A stretch of DNA of 64,000 bases from Roseococcus thiosulfatophilus (GTDB lineage: Bacteria; Pseudomonadota; Alphaproteobacteria; Acetobacterales; Acetobacteraceae), in NCBI RefSeq assembly GCF_017311575.1, contig NZ_JAFFQY010000002.1, positions 107,996 to 171,995 on the forward strand. Reading direction: 5' to 3'. A program made the translations under genes and the position numbers. Below the pieces are notes generated by a model, which did not search any database, was not told the origin of the DNA, and saw only the letters and a program-made list of their open reading frames with translations. Shown piece after piece: positions 18,370 to 26,357 of the stretch. Each line of letters begins with the position of its first letter. Positions within the stretch are counted from its first letter, which is position 1.

Positions 18370-18490
18370 TCCCCACAAACGTCCCCACACTCAGGGTTGG
18401 CTTGTGGCGAACGATGGCGGAGAGTCTCGAACGGATCGGTAGCTAAAGGCAAGGAAAAGCTTGTGCTTGGCGACAGGTTACGTGTGGGGA
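18370..18490. repeat. Right cluster of three TCCCCACA sites
   Basis: TCCCCACA at 18370-18377 and 18382-18389 (12 bp apart, as in the left cluster) and inverted TGTGGGGA at 18483-18490, within 140 bp of attR. The first two sit 26-45 bp upstream of the integrase start codon. Confidence 0.6.
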
Positions 18491-18507
18491 CGAACGTGAC
18501 TTATGAC

Positions 18508-18523
18508 CCCATCCCCTCCGCCA
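18508..18523 (+). repeat. attR, 16-bp direct repeat
   Basis: CCCATCCCCTCCGCCA, identical to the tRNA-Ser 3' end at 6699-6714. It is not part of a complete tRNA, as expected of the far end of a tRNA-integrated island. Confidence 0.93.
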
Positions 18524-18730
18524 GTTCCCCCTCCCTGAACCCATAAGCACTTCATGCGTGCCCAGGACGCGGTGCAGCACAGCATACAGGACCCAGGGGT
18601 CCAGCCGCGCAGTGCGCGACAAACTCCCGCGCGGAGGCGCTCCCGGCAGCACCAAGCTCCACAGTGATCCGTTGGCATGGATCACGCTCCGGCCTTTGCC
18701 GAGAGGGCGCGCCATCGCCCCGGCCATTCC

Positions 18731-18764
18731 CCCTTCGCGGATCGCGCTCTCTAATCGCGAAGGG
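18731..18764 (-). terminator. Hairpin at the end of the histidine kinase gene
   Basis: CCCTTCGCG (18731-18739) and CGCGAAGGG (18756-18764) form a perfect 9-bp stem with a 16-base loop spanning the stop codon of the kinase gene. No T run follows, so termination is only possible. Confidence 0.3.
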
Positions 18765-21114
18765 CGCGCGGAGGCCCCTCCTCAGGCTCCGAAGCCGCGG
18801 GCCGCAACCGCCGCAGCATGGCAAAGAGTGCCTCGCGGTCCACCGGCTTCGCGATATGCGCGTCCATGCCGGCGGCGCGGCATTCCTCGATTTCCTCGGA
18901 CATGGCCGAGGCTGTCACGGCGATCACCGGCGTCCTGTTCAAGGGCGGTGGCAGGGCGCGGATGCGGCGCGTGGCCTCCAGCCCGTCCATCCCGGGCATC
19001 CGCACATCCATCAGCACCGCGTCGAACTGGCCGGTCTGCACCTGCGCCAAAGCCTCCGCGCCATTCGTGGCAAGGCTCACCTGATGCCCCGCCGCGCACA
19101 GCAGCGCGCGCATGAGGATGCGGTTGGGCGCGATGTCATCGGCCACCAGCAGGCGCAGCGGCGGCAAGGCGGGGGCCCCGCCCGGTGCGCCGGCAACGTC
19201 CACGGGCAGGCGCGCCGGCCGCAGCGGCAATTCGAGCCAGAAGGTGGCGCCCTGCCCGGGCAGGCTGTCCACGCCGACGCGCCCCCGCATCAGTTCCGCG
19301 AGGCGCGCCGTGATGGCGAGGCCGAGACCCGTGCCGGAGCTTTCCGAATCGCCCGACCGGCCGAGCTGGGTGAAGTCCTGGAACAGCAGGTCACGCATTT
19401 CCTCGGGCACGCCCGGCCCAGTGTCCCGCACCTCGATGCGGACCATGCCCCCGGCTTCCGCCGCGGCGCGCATGGTGACGTGCCCGCCAGGCGGCGTGAA
19501 CTTCACGGCGTTGGACAAAAGGTTCAGCAGCATCTGCCGCAGCCGCGTCGCGTCCGCCTCGACGGCCGTGGGCAGGCCCGGCGCGGTGTCCAGCCGCAGC
19601 GCGATGCCCTTGCGGTTGGCCTCCGGCCCCAGCAGGCCCATGCAGCCCTCCAGCAGGGGGCCGAGCGCGATGGGTGCCAGTTCCAGCTGCAGCTTGCCGG
19701 CATTGATCTTGGCGAGGTCCAGCAGCCGGTTCACCAGGTCGCGCAGATGCGTCCCGGCTTCGTGCAGCAGGCGAAGCTGCTCATGCTGCTCGGGCCTGGG
19801 CGCGTTGCCGGAGAGCAGCAGTTCCGCGAAGCCCAGGATGGCGTTCAACGGCGTCCGCAACTCGTGCGACATGCGGGCGAGGAACATGCTCTTCGCCTCG
19901 GCCGCCGCCTCCACCTCCGCCATGGCGTGCTTCAGCGGCGTGATGTCGGTGCGCAGGCTCACGATGTGGCCCGCACGCGTGCGCCGTTCCATCGCCTGGG
20001 CCCAGCGCCCGCCGGGCAGCGGGACCTCGCGGCTCGGGCTGTCGGGCCCGGCCGAGCGGATGCGCTGCAACAGGTCCGTGATCCAGCGTTCCGATTCCGG
20101 CGTATTCGGATCCATCCCGTGGGCATAGGAGCCGCTGGCCACCCCGGCCCTGATCAGCCCCTCGACCGTGGTGCCCGCCCGCAGCGCGGGCGCGAGGTGC
20201 GGGAACATGGCGAGGTAGGCGTCGTTCCACAGGAAGATGCGCTCCTGCGGGTCGCACACATAGAGGGCGGAGGGAAGCGAGTTGATGATCTCGCGCAGCA
20301 AGGTCTCCGCCGCGCCACGACGAGCGATCTCGGCCTGCGCCTCCTCCTCGGCGCGGCGGCGCGCCGTGATGTCGGTCTCGACCGCGATGAAGCCGCCCAG
20401 CGTGCCGTCCGCGGCCCGGATCGGGCTCGCCTCGATCTCGATCCAGAACGGGCTGCCATCCTTGCGGTGGTTCACGATCGAGACGTGGAAGCCCTCGCCC
20501 GCGCGCACGGCCTCGCGCATCACCGCCGCCGTGGCCGGATCGGTGCCCGGCCCGCGGAGCACGGAGCCGGGGCTGCGGCCCTGCAGGTCGGCCAGGCGGT
20601 AGCCCGTGGCGCGCACGAAGGCCTCGTTCACCCACTCGGTGTGCCCCGCCGCATCCGTGATGATGACGGGCGTCGTCATCTGCTGCACCACCAGCGCGAG
20701 GCGCGCATGTTCGGCGCGGCGCGCCGCGAGGTCCGTGATGTCCTCGATGATGCCGAAGAGCAGACGCCGGCCGGACGTGTCGCGCGCCGCGCGGCCCCGC
20801 AGGCGGACCGTGCGCGCGCGCCCGCGCGCCGTGACGAAGGGCAGGTCCAGATCCCAGGGCGAGCCATCCTGGAAGGACCGTTCCAGCGCCTCGCGCAGCA
20901 CGCCCCGCGCGGATTCCGGATAGAAGCGCAACCCCGCATCGAGCATGGGGACGTAGCCTTCGTCCACCTCATGCAGTTCGCGCGTCCGCCGCGACCAGTG
21001 GAGGAGGCCATTCTCCAGGTTCGCGCGCCAGGCACCGATGCCGGCGAGGTCGAGCAGCTCGCTGTCGCCGAGGCCCGCCTCGGCCCATTCCGCGGGGGTG
21101 AAGGGGGTCGTCAC
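18751..21114 (-). CDS. Hybrid sensor histidine kinase with three PAS domains
   Basis: 787 residues from a GTG at 21114 (GGAGCG eight bases upstream). No membrane segment is seen, so it senses in the cytoplasm. Order: PAS-like (about 15-130), PAS (about 140-260, VIITDAAGHTEWVNEAFVRA), PAS (about 290-400), HisKA with MSHELRTPLNAILGFAELL, HATPase with VRDTGPGVPEE and GTGLGLAI, and a C-terminal receiver with VADDIAPNR, phospho-acceptor LMDVRMPGMDG and AKPVD. The second PAS has GRSPGSVL where LOV domains have a photoactive Cys motif, so it is not a LOV sensor. No response regulator or target gene is adjacent. Confidence 0.92.
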   Translation of the reverse strand: MTTPFTPAEWAEAGLGDSELLDLAGIGAWRANLENGLLHWSRRTRELHEVDEGYVPMLDAGLRFYPESARGVLREALERSFQDGSPWDLDLPFVTARGRARTVRLRGRAARDTSGRRLLFGIIEDITDLAARRAEHARLALVVQQMTTPVIITDAAGHTEWVNEAFVRATGYRLADLQGRSPGSVLRGPGTDPATAAVMREAVRAGEGFHVSIVNHRKDGSPFWIEIEASPIRAADGTLGGFIAVETDITARRRAEEEAQAEIARRGAAETLLREIINSLPSALYVCDPQERIFLWNDAYLAMFPHLAPALRAGTTVEGLIRAGVASGSYAHGMDPNTPESERWITDLLQRIRSAGPDSPSREVPLPGGRWAQAMERRTRAGHIVSLRTDITPLKHAMAEVEAAAEAKSMFLARMSHELRTPLNAILGFAELLLSGNAPRPEQHEQLRLLHEAGTHLRDLVNRLLDLAKINAGKLQLELAPIALGPLLEGCMGLLGPEANRKGIALRLDTAPGLPTAVEADATRLRQMLLNLLSNAVKFTPPGGHVTMRAAAEAGGMVRIEVRDTGPGVPEEMRDLLFQDFTQLGRSGDSESSGTGLGLAITARLAELMRGRVGVDSLPGQGATFWLELPLRPARLPVDVAGAPGGAPALPPLRLLVADDIAPNRILMRALLCAAGHQVSLATNGAEALAQVQTGQFDAVLMDVRMPGMDGLEATRRIRALPPPLNRTPVIAVTASAMSEEIEECRAAGMDAHIAKPVDREALFAMLRRLRPAASEPEEGPPRALRD

Positions 21115-21473
21115 CAGGCCGCTCCGTTCAGCTGGTTGTCGGCATGGCGGCGGGACATCTCTTGCAAGCTCGGCCCTGGGGCGACGATGGCGGTTCCGGG
21201 AAATCGTCGCAACACGTCCTCTCCGGGTGATGGACAGCCGCGTGGGTCCGCCCTGGCGCCTTCCGGACAGCGGCCGCGCAGGCGACGACGTCCTCTCGCG
21301 CAGCTGCCGAGGCGACGAGGGCCGCCTCAACCGCCGATTGGCCCATCTTATCCGGAAATCGCGTCGCCCGTCTACTTGGCCGCCGGTGGTGCGCCCCGGC
21401 GGAGCAGGACAAATCCCGAGGGCGGCGATGCCGCCGCCCCGTCATGGCGAAGGTGGGTGAAGCCGCGAGCGCC
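21115..21473. other. 359-bp intergenic stretch
   Basis: Between the livK-like gene (downstream side) and the histidine kinase (upstream side), both leftward. No coding frame with family resemblance is seen. A short stem GGCGGC-GAT-GCCGCC at 21421-21435 follows the livK stop and could take part in termination; promoter signals for the kinase gene were not found. Confidence 0.5.
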
Positions 21474-22682
21474 TCAGCTTCCCGCGCCCTCGATCACCTG
21501 GCCGAAGCGCTCCCAGCTGGCGCCATTCCAGCGCTGCAGCTGCATCTGGCGGATCACATTGTAGTTGTCGGGCTGGCTCTGCACCATGACACCCGGCAGC
21601 AGCGTCGCGAGCTGCATGGGGCGGATGTTGCGGGCCTGGTTCATCACGTTCTCGCGGCTGAAGTCGTTGCCGCATTGGCGCAGCACCTGGATCATGGTCG
21701 CGCCCACGCCATAGCCGTAGGTGTAGTTGTTGTCGCCCAGATCGCCGTCGGGGATGTAGCGCTGCATGAATTGGCGCCACTCGTTCATGCCCGGGTCGTT
21801 GGCCCAGGCGGAGTCGGACTGGTCCTTGCGGTAGTCCGAGGTGATGAGGCCAACCCCCTTCTCCACCCCGGCCGGCTGCATCACCACGCCCACCGAGACC
21901 GAGACATTGGTCATGAACATCATCGGCCGCCAGCCGATGTCGTGCACGCGCCGGATGGCCTGGGCGGCGAAGCGCGGGATGACGCCGCAGATCAGCACAT
22001 CGGCGCCCGTGGCCTGGAGCTGGACGATCTGGCTGTCGATGGTGGGGTCCGTCGCCTCATTCGTGGCGGTGACGACCATGGAGCGGAAGCGGTCGCCCAG
22101 AACGTCCTGCACGCCGTGCAGGTAGTCCCGGCCGAAATCATCATTCTGGTAGAGCAGCGCGATCTTCGCGTTGGGTCGCTGTTCCAGCACATGCTTGGTG
22201 TAGATCTGCGCCTCGACGCGATAGCTGGGCTGCCAGCCCATGGTGTAGGGGAATTCACGCGGGTTGGCCCATTTGTCGGCGCCGGTGGCCAGGAACAGAT
22301 GCGGCACGCGGCGCTGGTTCACATAGCGGTGCACGGCGTTGTTGGTGGGCGTGCCGAGCTGGTTGAACAGGAAGGCCACGCGGTCACGCTCGACCAGGCG
22401 GCGGGTCTGTTCCAGGGTGCGCGGCGGCTGGTAGCCGTCATCATAGACGGTGAAGCGCACCCGGCGGCCGCCCACGCCGCCCTCGTCGTTCAGGCGGCGG
22501 AACATGCCCTCGAGGCAGCGCGAGATGACCGAATAGGAGGAGGCCGGGCCCGACAGCGCATTGGTGCTGCCGATATGGATCTCGGTCGCCGTGACGCCGG
22601 GCGATTCCTGGGCGGCGGCGATCCGCGGGGCAGCCAGCGCGCCGGCACTGCCGGCGAGGAGAAGGCGGCGGGTGGTCGTCAT
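21474..22682 (-). CDS. livK: ABC transporter branched-chain amino-acid-type binding protein
   Basis: 402-residue periplasmic receptor. From the ATG at 22682 (GAGAGGAA upstream) it has a Tat-like signal TTTRRLLLAGSAGALAAPRI ending at AAAQ, then the family start VTATEIHIGSTNALSGPASS and the type I fold segments FLFNQLGTPTNNAV and IALLYQNDDFGRDYLHGV. It belongs to the Liv/urea/aromatic receptor family (Peripla_BP_6), whose ligands range from leucine to amides and aromatic acids. The reading frame remains open upstream through livM, but that is a GC artefact. It is the last gene of the liv operon. Confidence 0.92.
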   Translation of the reverse strand: MTTTRRLLLAGSAGALAAPRIAAAQESPGVTATEIHIGSTNALSGPASSYSVISRCLEGMFRRLNDEGGVGGRRVRFTVYDDGYQPPRTLEQTRRLVERDRVAFLFNQLGTPTNNAVHRYVNQRRVPHLFLATGADKWANPREFPYTMGWQPSYRVEAQIYTKHVLEQRPNAKIALLYQNDDFGRDYLHGVQDVLGDRFRSMVVTATNEATDPTIDSQIVQLQATGADVLICGVIPRFAAQAIRRVHDIGWRPMMFMTNVSVSVGVVMQPAGVEKGVGLITSDYRKDQSDSAWANDPGMNEWRQFMQRYIPDGDLGDNNYTYGYGVGATMIQVLRQCGNDFSRENVMNQARNIRPMQLATLLPGVMVQSQPDNYNVIRQMQLQRWNGASWERFGQVIEGAGS

Positions 22683-22711
22683 GGATGTGTTCCTCTCGTC
22701 TCTTGTTGTTT

Positions 22712-23728
22712 TCAGTGGGAACGGCCGCCCAGCCGGGCGAGGACGCGGCGCACCAGCCCCGCGACGCCCTCCGGCAGGGCGAACAGAAACACGATGAGAA
22801 TGATGCCGTAGATAACGCCGGGTGCAGCGCGGCTGATGCTCTCCGCGATGTTGGGGACGAACAGCACGAAGAGCCCGCCGAAGACGGAGCCCAGGATGGA
22901 CGCCACACCCCCCACCACCATGCCCACGAAGAGCGAGATGGACAGCAGGAAGGTGAAGCTGTCCGGGGCCACGAACTCCACGGCGGCCGCGGAGAGCGCG
23001 CCCGCCACGCCCGTGATCATGGCGCTCACCGCGAAGGCGCGGGTCTTCAGCGCCGCGATGTCCATGCCCATGGCCTCGGCCGCCGTCGGGTGGTCCCGCG
23101 TGGCCATGAGCGCGCGGCCGATACGCCCGCGGATGAGGTTCCAGGCCAGCAGATAGCAGAGGGCCGCCACCACCAGCGCCACCAGGTACATGAACTGGTC
23201 GGGCGTGATGGCCACTCGCGCGGTGAGCCAGGCGGGCGGCTCGGGCTTCATCAGGAAGAGGCCCTGCACGCCGCCGGTCCAGTCCTCCAGCGCGCGGTGC
23301 TTGAGAAGCTGCGGCACGGCCACCGCCAGCGAGAAGGTGACGAGCGCGAGATACAGCCCGCCCAGCCGCAGCGCCGGCAGCCCCACCGCATAGCCCACCA
23401 TGCCGCAGACGGCCGCCGCGAAGGGCAGCGTGGCGTAGAAGGACCAGTCGGCCTGCGCCATCAGGATGGCCGTGACATAGGCGCCGATGGCGAAGAAGGC
23501 GCCATGCCCAAGCGAGATCTGCCCGTTGTAACCAGTGACGATGTTCAACCCGAGCACGGCCAGCGACATGATCACGGCCATCGTCAGCTGGAACAGATGG
23601 AAGCTCTCCAGCAGCCAGAGCGGCGCCAGCGCCACGGCCAGCCCCAGCACCAGCCAGACACCGCGCCTTGCGGTGCTGACGCGGGGCGCCGCGGCGGCAA
23701 GGGGCGGGGCATCCTGGATCGCGCTCAT
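22712..23728 (-). CDS. livM: Branched-chain amino-acid-type ABC permease LivM
   Basis: 338-residue membrane permease with about nine hydrophobic helices. Family signatures visible are LNIVTGYNGQISLGHGAFFAIGAY (near 80-105) and GVAGALSAAAVEFVAPDSFT, the LivM hallmarks. It starts three bases after the livH stop and pairs with LivH to form the transmembrane pore. Confidence 0.94.
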   Translation of the reverse strand: MSAIQDAPPLAAAAPRVSTARRGVWLVLGLAVALAPLWLLESFHLFQLTMAVIMSLAVLGLNIVTGYNGQISLGHGAFFAIGAYVTAILMAQADWSFYATLPFAAAVCGMVGYAVGLPALRLGGLYLALVTFSLAVAVPQLLKHRALEDWTGGVQGLFLMKPEPPAWLTARVAITPDQFMYLVALVVAALCYLLAWNLIRGRIGRALMATRDHPTAAEAMGMDIAALKTRAFAVSAMITGVAGALSAAAVEFVAPDSFTFLLSISLFVGMVVGGVASILGSVFGGLFVLFVPNIAESISRAAPGVIYGIILIVFLFALPEGVAGLVRRVLARLGGRSH

Positions 23729-23731
23729 CTC

Positions 23732-24604
23732 TCAGACCCTCGAGAAGACGACGCGGCCGAACAGCCCGGAGGGCTTCAGCACCAGCACGCCGATGATGAT
23801 GACGAGGGCCACGGAAAGCTTCAGCTCCGTCCCCACGATGTAGGCGCCGGCCAGGTTCTCCAGCACGCCCACCAGGAAGCCGCCCACCACGGCCCCGGGC
23901 GGGTTGTCGATGCCGCCCAGCAGCGCGCCGGCGAAGGCATAGAGCAGGATGCCCAGCATCATGTTCGGGTCGAGGAAGACGATGGGCGCCACCATCATTC
24001 CCGCCACCGAGCCGATGGCCGCCGCCAGCCCCCAGCCCAGCGCCAGCATCACGTCCACACGGATGCCCACCAGGCGTGCGGAACGCGGGTTGTAGGCGGC
24101 CGCGCGCATGGCGAGGCCCAGCGAGGTCTTGGTGAAGAAGAGATAGACCAGCACCAGCACCGCCAGCGTCACGCCCACGCTGCCCAGCTGGTGCGCGGAG
24201 AGCAGCCCGCCGAACATCGGCCCCCCGCCCTCGAAGGGCGAGGGAAACACCTTCGTCGTGTAGCCGAAGACCCAGCCCGTCAGGTTCCCGATGATGAGCA
24301 GCATGCCGATATAGACGCCCACATGCGTCAGGATGGGCGCGTGCTGCACCGGCCGCATGATGAGGCGTTCCACCAGCGCCCCCATCACGAAGGAGACGGC
24401 GAGCGTGGCGCCGAAGGCCACCCAGTAGGGAAAGCCCGCCTGGATGAAGGTGAGCGCGATGAAGGTGGAGAGCGTCGCCATCTCGCCCTGGGCGAAATTC
24501 ACATGGTGCGTCGCCTGGTAGATCATGACGATGGCGAGTGCGACGGAGGCATAGATGCCGCCCGTCGCGATGCCGGCGGCAAGCTGCAGGAGGAAGGCAT
24601 CCAT
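23732..24604 (-). CDS. livH: Branched-chain amino-acid-type ABC permease LivH
   Basis: 290 residues, eight or so hydrophobic helices. MIYQATHHVNFAQGEMATLS near residue 30 is the LivH hallmark and YAFAGALLGGIDNPPGAVVGG (about 215) the usual cytoplasmic EAA-like loop; the end IIIGVLVLKPSGLFG is typical. It lies three bases downstream of livF and three bases upstream of livM, so all are one transcript. Confidence 0.95.
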   Translation of the reverse strand: MDAFLLQLAAGIATGGIYASVALAIVMIYQATHHVNFAQGEMATLSTFIALTFIQAGFPYWVAFGATLAVSFVMGALVERLIMRPVQHAPILTHVGVYIGMLLIIGNLTGWVFGYTTKVFPSPFEGGGPMFGGLLSAHQLGSVGVTLAVLVLVYLFFTKTSLGLAMRAAAYNPRSARLVGIRVDVMLALGWGLAAAIGSVAGMMVAPIVFLDPNMMLGILLYAFAGALLGGIDNPPGAVVGGFLVGVLENLAGAYIVGTELKLSVALVIIIGVLVLKPSGLFGRVVFSRV

Positions 24605-24607
24605 GGG

Positions 24608-25312
24608 TCAGTATCCCAGGTAGGAACGGCGGATGGCCTCGTCCTGCCGGATCTCGGCGGCGGGGCCGGACATGACGATGCGCCCCGTCTCCAGCAGATA
24701 GGCGCGGTCCGCGAGTTCGAGGGCCAGGTTCGCGTTCTGCTCCACCAGCAGGATGCCCACGCCGCTCTCGGCGCGGATGCGGCGGAGGATGGCGAAGATG
24801 TCCTGCACGATGAGCGGCGCGAGCCCGAAGCTGGGTTCGTCGAGCAACAGGAGTTTCGGCCGAAGCAGCAGGGCGCGGGCGATGGCGAGCATCTGCTGCT
24901 CCCCGCCCGACAGCGTGCCGGCCTGCTGCTTCCAGCGCTGCTTCAGGCGGGGAAACCACTCCCACATGCGCTCGAAGTCGCGCTGCACCTCATTGTCGCG
25001 GCGCACATAGGCGCCCAGGCGAAAATTCTCCTCGACCGTCAGCTCCATGAAGGTGCCGCGGCCATCGGGCACATGGGCCACACCGCGCCGCGCGATGTCC
25101 TCGGTGGCGAGGCCGGTGATGCGCTGGCCGGCCAGGTTCACCTCGCCCTCCATGCGGACCATGCCGCAAACGGCGCGCAGCGTGGTGGTCTTGCCCGCGC
25201 CATTGGCGCCGAGCAGGGTGGTGACACCCCCCTCCTCCACCGCGAAATCGAGGCCGTGCAGCACATGGGTGGGGCCATAGCCCGCGCGCAGCCCGCTGAC
25301 TTCAAGCAGCAT
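24608..25312 (-). CDS. livF: Branched-chain amino-acid-type ABC ATPase LivF
   Basis: 234 residues from the ATG at 25312 (MLLEVSGLRAGYGPTHVLHG); an ATG at 25333 would only add a basic tail. It has Walker A GANGAGKTT, signature LSGGEQQMLAIARAL, Walker B LLLLDEPSFGL and the LivF-type VEQNANLALELADRAYLLETG. The start lies inside the end of livG, an 11-base overlap in another frame. It is one of two ATPases driving the LivHM permease. Confidence 0.95.
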   Translation of the reverse strand: MLLEVSGLRAGYGPTHVLHGLDFAVEEGGVTTLLGANGAGKTTTLRAVCGMVRMEGEVNLAGQRITGLATEDIARRGVAHVPDGRGTFMELTVEENFRLGAYVRRDNEVQRDFERMWEWFPRLKQRWKQQAGTLSGGEQQMLAIARALLLRPKLLLLDEPSFGLAPLIVQDIFAILRRIRAESGVGILLVEQNANLALELADRAYLLETGRIVMSGPAAEIRQDEAIRRSYLGY

Positions 25313-26087
25313 GCGCGGCCTCCGCATGGCCATCGCCGAGATAGGCGCGGATCACCTCGGGGCTGGAGCGCACCTCATCGGGCGTGCCGTCCGCGATCTT
25401 CTTGCCGAAGTCGAGCGCCACGACCTTGTCGGAGACGCGCATGACGAGGCTCATGTGATGCTCGACCAGCAGGATGGCCAGGTCGAAGCTGCGGCGAACA
25501 TGCTGGAACAGCTCCGCCAGCTCATCCACCTCGCCATGGTTCAGCCCGCCGGCGGGTTCGTCGAGCAGGAGCAGCTTGGGCTGGCTGATGAGGGCGCGGG
25601 CCATCTCCACGCGCTTCTGCGTGCCGAAGGGCAGGTCCACCACGGGCTTGTCCGCCACGGCGTCGAGCTGCAGCAGGTGGATAAGTTCGCGCGCGCGCCG
25701 GTCGGCCGCCGCTTCCTCCGCCCGTGCGCGCGGCAGGCGCAGCGCATTGGCCAGGAAGCCCGCGCTTCCGGCCGAATGCGCGCCGGCCAGGATGTTCTCC
25801 CGCACCGTCATGGACTTGAACAGCGCCAGGTTCTGGAAGGTGCGCCCCAGCCCCAGCGGCGCCATGCGATGGCGCGGCATGCCCGTGGTGACGGTGCCCG
25901 CGAAGCGCACCTGGCCCTCCTGCGGGCGGTAGATGCCGCTGATCACGTTGAACAGCGTGGTCTTGCCCGCGCCATTGGGGCCGATGAGGCCGCAGATCTG
26001 CCGCTCCGCCACATCGAAGGAAACTCCGCCCACGGCGGTGACGCCGCCGAAGCGCACCATGATGTCCCGGACCTCAAGCAGCGCCAC
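25302..26087 (-). CDS. livG: Branched-chain amino-acid-type ABC ATPase LivG
   Basis: 261 residues from a GTG at 26087, with AAGGG eight bases upstream; a GTG at 26096 adds three residues. Walker A GPNGAGKTTLFN, the long LivG-type insertion after it with LGLGRTFQNLALFKSMTVREN, and LLLLDEPAGGLNHGEVDEL with VEHHMSLVMRVSDKV are present. The usual LSGG signature is altered: the position reads LPFGTQKRVEMARAL, as often found in LivG-type ATPases. It is the first gene of the operon. Confidence 0.93.
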   Translation of the reverse strand: MALLEVRDIMVRFGGVTAVGGVSFDVAERQICGLIGPNGAGKTTLFNVISGIYRPQEGQVRFAGTVTTGMPRHRMAPLGLGRTFQNLALFKSMTVRENILAGAHSAGSAGFLANALRLPRARAEEAAADRRARELIHLLQLDAVADKPVVDLPFGTQKRVEMARALISQPKLLLLDEPAGGLNHGEVDELAELFQHVRRSFDLAILLVEHHMSLVMRVSDKVVALDFGKKIADGTPDEVRSSPEVIRAYLGDGHAEAAHAA

Positions 26088-26357
26088 GCGCCACACCCTT
26101 CAGGCGCGCAGGCATTTGCCGCGCGGCCTCCCCCCTGGACCCCATCTTTCCTCCACGACCCGGCGCTTCTGGTGCCCCGATGCCGCGACCATTAGCGGCG
26201 AGGTTCGCGGTGCAAAGCAAGCATGAATTTCAGGGTGGTCGCGCGGTGCCGCGGGCGTGTCAAAATCGACCCTCTATCCCGCAGTAAAAGACTGTCCCAC
26301 AGGCGCATTGAAGTGGCGGCGCGAAGCCCGATAGGCTCCCGCAAGAGGGAGAGAACC

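Larger units (their letters stand above)
6699..18523. mobile_element. P4-like integrative island in tRNA-Ser with NotI-type R-M cargo
   Basis: An 11.8-kb segment bounded by the same 16-bp sequence CCCATCCCCTCCGCCA at 6699-6714 (inside tRNA-Ser) and 18508-18523. Inside, reading leftward from the right end, are a P4-type tyrosine integrase, an unknown 200-residue protein, an AlpA-like regulator, a prim-pol/SF3 helicase, a three-gene coupled block, and then a cargo segment (membrane protein, cytosine-5 methyltransferase, NotI-family nuclease, two small genes). This int-alpA-primase core is that of P4-like satellites and related islands. No structural phage genes, conjugation genes or transposases are seen. 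The integrase lies at the end away from the tRNA. Confidence 0.93.

Noticed and set aside
6699..18523. Absence of GCGGCCGC inside the island as a sign of self-avoidance
   Set aside because: I saw no site in the island by eye, while sites occur in flanking DNA (4157-4164, 21270-21277, 37622-37629). In 11.8 kb of this GC content only about two would be expected, so the absence means little.
18664..18685. GTGATCC...GGATCAC dyad after attR
   Set aside because: A 7-bp dyad with an 8-base loop in non-coding DNA, without a T run or a gene start nearby; chance is likely.
20380..20700. A LOV photoreceptor domain in the histidine kinase
   Set aside because: The second PAS is LOV-like in layout, but the photoactive Cys motif is replaced by GRSPGSVL, so flavin-adduct photochemistry is not expected.
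21474..24965. A single frame joining livK to sequence upstream through livM and livH
   Set aside because: The Shine-Dalgarno and signal peptide at 22682 fix the livK start, and the upstream part is livM and livH read in another frame.
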